DNA of 64,000 nt from Ochotona curzoniae (Eukaryota > Chordata > Mammalia > Lagomorpha > Ochotonidae). The stretch is from contig NW_024465885.1 of assembly GCF_017591425.1 (NCBI RefSeq), positions 43,147,001 through 43,211,000 of the forward strand, given 5' to 3'. Below the pieces are notes generated by a model, which worked only from the letters and a program-made list of their open reading frames with translations, was not told the DNA's origin and did no database searches. A program made the position numbers and the translations under genes. How positions within the stretch are numbered: the first letter of the stretch is position 1; every line of letters starts with the position of its first letter. Positions 56,881-64,000 of this stretch are shown here, piece after piece.

Positions 56881-57056
56881 CCCTCAAACAATGAAAACCC
56901 CCAAACCCAACAGTATGTCTTTCTCCCCCAGCCCAGTGTCTCTAGATCAGAAAGCAAAACACCTGCTTTGCTTGGATTGCACTTCCTCAAGCTGCAAAAC
57001 GTGAGAGGATAGTCATGGTTGTGTGGCGTGAACTTCCAGTCTGCCATCCTGCCTTT

Positions 57057-57136
57057 AAAACCTATTTATTAAGTTTAAAGGCAGAGTGACATTGAAAGAA
57101 GGAGAAGGAAGGAGGGAGGGAGAGAGAGAGAGAGAC
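57057..57136 (-). repeat. CSINE tail fragment with GA expansion
   Basis: ACCTATTTATTAAGTTTAAA and GGCAGAGTGACATTGAAAG correspond to the reverse-strand SINE tail. A GGAAGGAGGGAGGGAGAGAGA expansion follows and the head is absent. Confidence 0.6.
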
Positions 57137-57821
57137 CAGTCTTGTATACTCATTTTTCATTTTGACACCTGCATATCTTCATGATGCCTCCACAAAGGTG
57201 ACCCTTCCTGATGTTGAGCATTAAGCTCCAGGGAAATGCTGCAGCTCCTGGGACCATTCCCAGGAGAACTTCACTGAGCACGTCCTGGAAAAGGAAGTGA
57301 GGTTTTTCTTGTAGTTGGAAAAGTCCTTCCGGTTCTCTTCTAAAGCAGTGGTATGGTCGGCCTGGCACAATTTACCTTGGCTTTGCTTCTATTCCCTGTT
57401 GCCTCTTCTCCCAGATGTCGGGAACAAACACATGAGCAGTTTTCTGCCGTGGGGATGTCTGACTCCCCTTCTCTCCTATCCAACATCCCATCTCTCTCTG
57501 GACTACCTGTTGCAGCTACTGCTGCCTCCTATGGCATGATGCCGATCCCTGAGGCCATCCTGCATCTGTCTACCCATGGTGCTTTGCTTCTTTCTTACAT
57601 TCACTCTAGCATGGATATAAACATGTCATTCCAGATGAGTCTGGAAGTGAAGACACAGAGAGCTGGAGTAAAGGTTGGGGGGAGATGGGGAGAGTGGTCA
57701 GGAACTGGCCATGGTCATTGGCTTTGCTACCTCATAGAGGAGTTCATGCTGCCAGTTACATGTTAGTTATGTGCCTTAAAATACACACATACTAAGAGTG
57801 TGTTTCAGTGGTTCACAGGAG

Positions 57822-58142
57822 AATTAGGGCTCTGTCACTGCAGCCTAGTGACTAAAGTCCTTGCCTTGTATGCGCCAAGATCCCATATGGGCTCTGGCTT
57901 GTGTCCCAGCTGCTTCACTGCCCATCCAGCTCCCTGCTTGTGGCCTAGGAGGCAGTCAAGGATGGCCCAAAGCCTTGGGACCCCACATGAGAGACCTGGA
58001 AGAAGCTCCTGGCTCCTGGCTTCAGATGAGCTCAGCTCTGGCCATTGCAGCCATTTGGAGAGTGAATGGGTGGATGGAAGATCTTTCTCTCTGTCTCTCC
58101 TTCTCTGTGTAAATTTGCCTTTACAATAAAAATAAATAAATC
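57822..58142 (+). repeat. CSINE followed by (AT)n
   Basis: CTGCAGCCTAGTGACTAAAG head, CCCATATGGGCTCTGGCTTG, a middle with a small deletion (CACATGAGAGACC), and a CAATAAAAATAAATAAATCA tail that grades into an AT microsatellite at 58143-58159. Confidence 0.91.
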
Positions 58143-58219
58143 ATATATATATATATATTTACACATATTAAAGAACAATAACAGTAGACTTTGAATTCTA
58201 CAAATATCACTACACTCTG

Positions 58220-58560
58220 CCTTTGAAACCCTTCCACAGCCCCAAGAGGCTCCTTGCCTCCAGTTACAAACACTTCCGTTTTCTACTCTGATGCTATGAA
58301 CAAATCATCTCCTTTTTGTCTCTAAATTCATCTTTTCTGGATGTTTCTTTATCACTAGAATGATTCAGGCAACAGAGGACTGTGTGTGTTTGTGTGTGTG
58401 TGTAGTATATACTGGTCTGAGGTCCACCATGGCCACATGTATCAGCCCTGAGTCTTTTTTGTTACTCAGTGGTGTTCCGTTGGATGCATGGACGGCCTCT
58501 AGCGTGTCTCTTCTACATATGCTGGCAAAATGAGCTTAGATGATCTCCTGGTTACCATGG
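58220..58560 (-). mobile_element. Old LINE-1 (L1M) 3' remnant
   Basis: The + strand shows TCTTTTCTGGATGTTTCTTT, ACATGTATCAGCCCTGAGTC, TTACTCAGTGGTGTTCCGTT and GGATGCATGGACGG, the antisense of common L1M 3' phrases. It also contains a short (GT)n at 58383-58403. Confidence 0.55.
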
Positions 58561-58621
58561 GGCACTGGGCATATGGGTGCATATATAACAGGAAGAGTAA
58601 CAATATAACAATTTTGAAAAG

Positions 58622-58926
58622 GTCTTTTTTTTTTTTTAAATTATTTGACTATTGAGTTAGAGCAAGGAAGAGGGACGAAGAACTCTTTGCTGGTTCACTC
58701 CTCCAGATGGCCTCAATGGCCACAGCTGGGCCAAAGTCAGGGGTCAGGAGCTGCTTCTGGATGATTTCTGTTGTGTATTTAGGGCCCAAGCACTTAGGCT
58801 GTCCTCTTCTGCTTTCTCACGCACCTTACTAGGGAGCTGGAAGCTGAGTGGCTGGGACTCGAACTGGCACCCTTATAGGATGCCACTATTGTAAGAGGCG
58901 GCTTTACTCATTGTACCATAGCCCCT
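58622..58926 (-). repeat. CSINE close to exon 6
   Basis: T12 tail, TTATTTGACTATTGAGTTAG, CACGCACCTTACTAGGGAGC, GCTGGGACTCGAACTGGCAC and CATTGTACCATAGCCCCTG terminus. Confidence 0.88.
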
Positions 58927-59032
58927 GAAAGAGATTTTTTTAAGCCCTATTTACGTGGTACTCAACTAATATGCTAAGCATACAGGTTTTAAAGATAGCA
59001 AGTGTTTAAAAATCTTTCTTTTTGGTTTTTAG

Positions 59033-59104
59033 TTCCGAAGAACATCCTCACAGCGATTGATCCCGCAATTGCTAACCTCAAACCCTCTCCAAAGCAGAGA
59101 GATG
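59033..59104 (+). CDS. EVA1C: EVA1C exon 6 (extracellular stalk)
   Basis: The acceptor TTTGGTTTTTAG ends at 59032. Two bases complete a Val codon, followed by 23 codons (PKNILTAIDPAIANLKPSP then KQRD) and one base. The segment has no cysteine and is proline- and alanine-containing, fitting the stalk after lectin domain 2. I chose the strong donor G|GTGAGT at 59105. A second, weaker GT (GTGTGT at 59117) is 12 bp further on and in the same phase. It would add GECG, closer to the human protein I remember (GEYG). The 3' end is therefore 59104 or 59116. Either keeps the reading frame into exon 7. Confidence 0.9.
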
Positions 59105-60222
59105 GTGAGTGTGGGGGTGTGTATGCCCCTCCCTCAGCATTCGTCTTTAAGGACAGGTCACCAGCCACCAGGACCCCAGCCCGGCGCTGGGCAGAAGGCA
59201 CACGAATGACAGCAGGGGCCTCGGAGCCGCTTGTTCTGCTCATGGCTGTGCTGTACCTAAAAGTTACCATTGATGGCCAACCTTTGGTTTTATTTTGAGT
59301 TTTTAAATTCAAAGCCATCTAAACCTTCCCTCCATTTTCCTTTCACTTTCTGGAGGAAAATCATTTTCAACAAGAGGTGTGCTCAGCAGTAAATTGGGGG
59401 TTCCTGGATGATAGAATAAACTTGCTGCCAAGCTGATGCCGTCAGGAACTGGGCTGGACCTACCGCCTCCCTGCCCCAGCCATCTCCACTCCTTGTTGTC
59501 ACTTCCTTAAAACATTCTGGTTTCTTGTCAGTGCCGGGATGAAACTCAGACACATGAGATTCCAGAAGACACTACAGAAACCCAGCAGAGCATCTGAGGT
59601 GTTAAGATTTGGGTGGCAAGAAATTTGTCTTCTGTTACTATTATGATATTTATTAGGTGTAACTTCTTTAAGTGTTAAGAGAGAAGGACAGTCACCTGTC
59701 AGTGCTGGGGGATTGGGAAGTGGTGTCAGGATCCCTTTCCCTCTGTACCAAAACCCTCATATGCTCCAGTTGCTTGCATCAAATGGTGTCACATTTGCAT
59801 ACAATCTCTGCACATGTGTCCTGTGGTTTGCTCCTCTCTGATGATCAACATACCTTGCACTATGTTAACACTATGCCTAATGGCTCAGGGAATGATGTCA
59901 AGAAAGAAAATCTACCCATCTTTGGTTCCAGACCCAGAATGTTCCAATCCCTGGCTGGCCCCAAGGATGGGAAACCCAGCGGCAGAGAAAGCTGATGCTT
60001 GCTTGTGTGTTTACTGGCTTGATTCCCTAGTCTCTTTCATCATTTCACATTTACTGGGCCTGCCTTCTGTGTGCTCTCACTGGCTTCATCTTTTGTGATC
60101 CTGTTTGACTTCTGTGACTTTCAATGATCAAAACAGGGCTGGGTCGGGAGCCGCAGGGATGCTTAGGACAGGTGAGCCCTGAGGTGCTGGGACTGACTGG
60201 TCTTGCATTTTTTATGAAACAG
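59105..60222 (+). other. EVA1C: EVA1C intron 6
   Basis: The shortest intron, 1118 bp (or 1106 bp with the second donor), phase 1, acceptor TTTTATGAAACAG. It is repeat-poor and I recognise nothing else in it. Confidence 0.88.
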
Positions 60223-60312
60223 GTGTCAGCTTCAACCCGAGTGAGTCGAAGATTCTAAGGAAGGATGGGGTGATTGTCAGCAACTCTCTGGCAGCGTTTG
60301 CTTACATCCGGG
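60223..60312 (+). CDS. EVA1C: EVA1C exon 7 (membrane-proximal segment)
   Basis: Two bases complete a Gly codon; 29 codons follow (VSFNPSESKILRKDGVIVSN then SLAAFAYIR) and one base G is left over. The LRKDG and SNSLAAFAYIR stretches are the most conserved part of the EVA1/FAM176 region just outside the membrane. The transmembrane helix itself is in the next exon, beyond this window. The donor G|GTACGT at 60313 is acceptable. Length 90 nt, phase 1-1. The NPSE sequence looks like a sequon but Pro at the second position should prevent glycosylation. Confidence 0.95.
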
Positions 60313-60404
60313 GTACGTCAAGCTACTGGGCTCCTGAAAGTCTGCTGAATGAACATACCACTGCATTGTGACATTCAGATAATGATGGGGGCATAACTTG
60401 TTTT

Positions 60405-60505
60405 TAACAAAATCATTGCCTGTATTTGAAAAGCAGAGTTACAGACAGAGAGAGGGAGAGAGATCTTCCATCTACTTTGCATGCCCCTAAATTACCACAA
60501 AGGTT
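60405..60505 (-). repeat. CSINE tail fragment
   Basis: TTGAAAAGCAGAGTTACAGA plus a GA block and CCATCTACTTTGCATGCCCC are the reverse-strand tail and adjoining part. The head is missing. Confidence 0.7.
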
Positions 60506-60964
60506 CTCTGGGCATTCATCCTCTTTGAAACATGGGAACTAGAGGAGTGCATTACCCAGCCTAGAATTTGAAAAGGCTGTAGGATGCTTGGATTCCACCT
60601 GCTCTGAGGACAAGTGAGTCAGGAAATTGCAGAGTCAGCAAAACATGGTGCCTCTTTTCTGAGGGACTGGTGTTATTTCCCATGGTTGCCGAGCTTTCTT
60701 GGTTCATCTTTCCTGCAAAGAACAGAGAGACGAGACACAGGCTGCCGGTCCTCTTGGGTGAGAGGACGTGTGAGCAAGCTTTCCTCCCTGCCTGTTCTGT
60801 GGATCTTGAGAAGAACTACATTGCAGAAATACCAACAGTGACCCTTAACCACACCTGCCTGACTCTAGGGAGGCAAAACCCCCTGAGACCTTTGGTAACA
60901 TACGTGTCATTTCTTGTACCCCAGAATTGCTAGGTAAAACCTGTTAGAGCTGGGGTCTATTTGG

Positions 60965-61095
60965 GGTTCAGGAGGTGGCCTCACAAAGCTCATGGGAAAA
61001 TGGGGCTGAAAGATGAGTTCATTTTGATGACAAAAAATGCTTGAAATCCGTGCATTTTTAAAAAGTAATATGCATTCCCGTGAATGACTTAAAGA
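60965..61095 (+). repeat. Possible ancient palindromic DNA-transposon relic
   Basis: CACAAAGCTCATGGGAAAAT, AAGATGAGTTCATTTTGATG, TTGAAATCCGTGCATTTTT and AATATGCATTCCCGTGAATG are in the order of a short element with inverted ends (TCATGGGAAAATG against CATTCCCGTGA). Related to 14028-14160. Confidence 0.45.
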
Positions 61096-61459
61096 TCCCT
61101 TACGTCTTAGAACAGGAGGCAGAATCTTGTGAGCCTCTGCAGCCTCTCCCCCCGTCAGCATCCCTCCTGAGTGTTTGTCATCTGTTGGGGTTTGTGCTGC
61201 CAGTCTGCTCTTTTCTAACCATCCACACAGGTCTCTGTTTTGCTCTGCCTGGTCATTGCCAAAGTTGCGAAAGCTGAGGACTTTGGCTGTGAGGTGTACT
61301 CTCGGACTTTGCAAATTCCCAAAAGACCTCTGGGGGAAAAAGGCATGGCGTGCATTCTTCCAGCAGAGAATAAGGATGTAAGAGGCATGACGTCAGGTTT
61401 ACTGGCTGAGCTGCAGGAAGGTGCCCCTTGGGTTCCTGTAGCAGGGGGCTTCCTCCGAC

Positions 61460-61745
61460 CACCAAGCTCGTGGTAGCAAGATTCCATAGACTGGGAGGCT
61501 GCGGACAACAGCATTTATTCTCTCATAGCCCCATAGTCCATCCTCAAGTTCAAGGTACTAGCTGATGTGAATCCTGCTGAGGACTCTTCTTCCCAGCTTG
61601 TGGATAGCTAGCTGCCTTCTCACCATGACCTTAATGGAGAGAGAGAGAGAGATTCTTGTCAAGTTACTAGTCCTATGGAGATGTAACCCATTACCCTCTT
61701 TACTGTCATTAGCACCTGAGAGTCCTGGCTCCAAGTTCAGCCAGG
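61460..61745 (-). repeat. Ancient dispersed repeat, reverse orientation
   Basis: TTCCATAGACTGGGAGGCTG, GCATTTATTCTCTCATAGCC, CAAGTTCAAGGTACTAGCTG and CAAGTTACTAGTCC mirror the reverse complement of the family at 30372 and 49965 (ends GAAxxAAxTTTCTGTTGTTTAAGCC). Confidence 0.5.
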
Positions 61746-61994
61746 TGTTGAATTCAACTCGCGTTGACATGTGAGTCCGGGCAAGGGGGAGGCCAGCCAG
61801 TCCATAACAGTACTCAGCAAGAAGGAGCCCCAAGCGCAGAGTACCCTGGCTGAGCTGAGAGTCTGTGGACACCATGGAGAGTGGCAGGGCAGAGCCCCCC
61901 ATACAGAGTCATGCTCTGGGCTCTGTGAACGAGAATTTGTGCCCCTGGGGATTCCCTGGGACCAGAGGCATCCTGTACTTAAGTTATCTAGTCC

Positions 61995-62270
61995 AACTCT
62001 GCAGTTACAGAGAGAGAAAGACAGAGACACACATAGAGAAAAGGAGAGAGCTTCCATTCACTGGTTTACTCCCCACATGGCTGCAATGGCTGGAGCTGGG
62101 TAGGCCAGGAGCCAGGAGCTTCTTCCAGTTCTCCCATGTAACTGCAGGGCCCCAAGTCCTTGAGCCATGCTTTCCCAGGCACATTAGCAGGAAGCTGAAT
62201 CAGAAGTGGAGCAGCTAGGATTTGAACCAGCACCTTCATGAGGTTCCACAGGCAGCAGCTTTGCTCTCTG
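61995..62270 (-). repeat. CSINE
   Basis: GA block with CAGAGACACACATAGAG, CACTGGTTTACTCCCCACAT, GGAGCCAGGAGCTTCTTCCA and AGCTAGGATTTGAACCAGCA. The extreme tail is eroded. Confidence 0.85.
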
Positions 62271-63084
62271 CACACAGTGACAGCCTCTGTTCTTTGGTTT
62301 TATTGAGAGAGGAGCCACGTTGCTCTCCCAGCAAGCCATAGCTGAGCCCTGGAATAAGGTCCAAGAGAACAGCTTCTGATAGATTTTTGGGTAATTCATC
62401 AGTGAGATCACCAAGTGCACGGAGGCCTGGTGGAGCACCTGCTGCTGGCCAGGCTGCAAATTTCCTAGGAAGGACCATGTTGCTGTTGGGATGACTGCCC
62501 TGGACATGCGCAGCACACAGCAGTGGGTCAGCAGTCTGCAGGTCATCACCCTGCAGTGGCCTGCGTGGGCATCAGGCCTGACCAGGTCCAGCTAAGCAGA
62601 CCATGAGCCAACTGCAGGTGTCAATGTCAGGTGCCATCCTTGTTGTTCCAGAGAGCTGTCTGGCCAAATCCTCAGAGGCACCTTTGGGTCCATGGTGGGG
62701 TGTGATCGACAAGCTGAGCCTGGGTCCCTGGGAACCACCTTAACAAGAGACACTGGGAGTCAAGTTTGTGAGAAGGGCAGGGATTGGCCCCACCAGCTAA
62801 CTAGTTGCTAAACTGAGTGAATCCATGGGGGCATTTTTGGCCGTCAGTGGCCTCTATATATTATATCGTCAAGTATACATGGGAGACAAACAGGCCAGAG
62901 CTCATAGCTGGTGGACTGTCCTGTGACATTGAAATATAGGTTGACAGAGGGATCTAAGCATGTCTCTGTTGAGTTGACTCAGTCCTGTGGTCACTTTAGG
63001 ATCCATGAGGTTGTTTTCCCAGTGGTAGGAACCCCTGGGTATGCTTCAATATCCTCTTACATCAATGAAATTGACCTGCTCCTT

Positions 63085-63346
63085 GAATTCATTTTAGAAT
63101 GGAGATCTCCCATTTGCTGGTTCAATTCCCAAATGGTTACATCAGCCAGGGCTGGGCCAGGCCAAAGCCAGGAGTATGGAACCCCATTAGGGTCTCCAAT
63201 GTGGGTGGCAGACACCCAGGCACTTTCTAGGTATATTAGTAAGGAGTTGGCTGAGAAGTGGAGCAGCCAGGACTAGAACTGGCACTCATGTGACTGCCAG
63301 CATGACACACAGCGACTTAACCTCCCGTGCCATAACACTGGCCCCA
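63085..63346 (-). repeat. CSINE with reduced tail
   Basis: The GA block is almost gone. GCTGGTTCAATTCCCAAATG, GGGTCTCCAATGTGGGTGGC, GACTAGAACTGGCACTCATG and ATAACACTGGCCCC mark the rest of the element. Confidence 0.84.
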
Positions 63347-64000
63347 GATTTATTGAGTTTTGCTTCCCTCCCACCTGTGGTAGCCTTGGCAGGGCTGGAA
63401 CAAATGATGTGAGCCCCATCCCTGAGAGCGCCCCACCTCAGAACATAGCCTCCCACTAAGAGTTTTCTTGGGCACTAGGTGTGTGCACTTACTCATGAAC
63501 ACTCTTGGACTACTTTTGTAACTGAGTATTTCTGTCTCTGCCCCTACACCCTTGGGACTGTGGCAAGTATGTGTCTTTAGGTGTCTAGCAGGCTCTACTG
63601 GGGACTTTGGGTGTGTGTAGGGTACTGGGGGGTGGGCGTCACAAGTAAAGAGTCAGACAGGCCAGACAGGCAGCATCTTCTGGGTTGGGGGAGTACCACC
63701 GTTGCTGTGGAAGGTGCTCCAGGCCGGGGACAAGCCCATTGGAAATGGAAACACACCTGTGCCTTGCAAGGTCACTGTCACGCGTGCTTTCTTCAGGGGG
63801 GACCCCCAGACCCTCTGCTGCCTGGATCCTCCCAAGGACAACAGGATCCCATCAGGTGGAACCCTTATTGTGGCCTCTGGGGGAGTCTTATCTGGATAAG
63901 AATAAGTTTGAGTTAAGAGTTTGGGTCAGTCCCAGTCCCAGAATCCAGGCTGGAGAGTGACCATAACGACCATTAGCCAGGCGCAGCTGTGAAGGAGAAA

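Larger units (their letters stand above)
56112..59032 (+). other. EVA1C: EVA1C intron 5
   Basis: Phase 1, 2921 bp, donor GTAAGA, acceptor TTTTTGGTTTTTAG. It holds two plus CSINEs, one minus CSINE ending about 106 bp before exon 6, a GA-rich remnant and an old L1M. 56120-56570 and 57140-57820 have no feature I can name. Confidence 0.9.
1..64000 (+). other. EVA1C: Partial EVA1C gene (internal portion, exons 2-7)
   Basis: The whole window lies inside one transcription unit read on the + strand. Six exons were found by translating between AG and GT boundaries. They join in frame and match my memory of mammalian EVA1C (eva-1 homolog C, formerly C21orf63/FAM176C) nearly residue for residue. Family knowledge: EVA-1 proteins are type I membrane proteins with extracellular SUEL-type lectin domains that bind heparin and Slit and assist Robo signalling in axon guidance. 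Exon sizes are 185, 124, 153, 144, 72 and 90 nt. The introns between them are about 3.3, 7.3, 11.2, 2.9 and 1.1 kb. Intron 1 is at least 33.7 kb and intron 7 at least 3.7 kb within the window. The signal-peptide exon and the transmembrane/cytoplasmic exon(s) were not seen. Identification is confident; the outer limits are unknown. Confidence 0.93.
60313..64000 (+). other. EVA1C: EVA1C intron 7 (5' part)
   Basis: It starts with donor GTACGT and continues past the window end. I searched for the transmembrane/cytoplasmic exon (a hydrophobic run followed by an acidic stretch) and found none. It contains three minus CSINE pieces, a candidate small DNA-element relic and one ancient dispersed repeat. 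60510-60960, 61100-61455, 62275-63080 and 63350-64000 are unassigned. Confidence 0.85.

Noticed and set aside
60313..64000. EVA1C transmembrane/cytoplasmic exon
   Set aside because: I looked for a hydrophobic run followed by an acidic tail with an acceptor in phase 1 and saw none, so it should lie beyond the window.

Overview
This is mammalian nuclear DNA and almost certainly lagomorph. About 47 full or partial copies of the tRNA-derived C-repeat SINE (CSINE) cover very roughly a fifth of it. The youngest copy (29605-29941) looks more like the pika (Ochotona) form than the rabbit form. That is a judgement from memory of the consensus sequences, so lagomorph is firm and pika is probable.

I can support only one protein-coding gene. 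It is the middle of EVA1C (C21orf63/FAM176C), a single-pass membrane protein with two SUEL-type galactose-binding lectin domains and a Slit/heparin-binding guidance co-receptor role. It runs left to right on the + strand. Six internal coding exons lie at 33691-33875, 37147-37270, 44598-44750, 55968-56111, 59033-59104 and 60223-60312. All have AG/GT boundaries, compatible phases and no stops, and join to about 256 codons. Exon 1 (signal peptide) and the last exon(s) (transmembrane segment and cytoplasmic tail) were not found and presumably lie outside. Exons 2+3 encode lectin domain 1, exons 4+5 lectin domain 2, and exons 6 and 7 the stalk leading to the membrane segment.

Layout: 1-33690 is intron 1. 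It holds many CSINEs, an L1 ORF1 remnant, a degenerate tandem block (about 7990-9075), L2 remnants, a three-deep nest of SINEs (29166-30090), microsatellites and a long polypurine tract. 33691-37270 carries lectin domain 1. 37271-44597 (intron 3) contains a CpG-rich island-like segment at 42046-42456, a Tigger-like DNA transposon and a 52-bp L1 insertion. 44598-56111 carries lectin domain 2, split by an 11-kb intron rich in old repeats. 56112-64000 holds the stalk exons and the start of intron 7.

Nothing here resembles a new multi-gene system. The most checkable points are the tandem splice donors of exon 6, the shortened loop and weak donor of exon 2, the CpG island inside intron 3, the nested SINE chronology and the very short L1 insertions with perfect target-site duplications.
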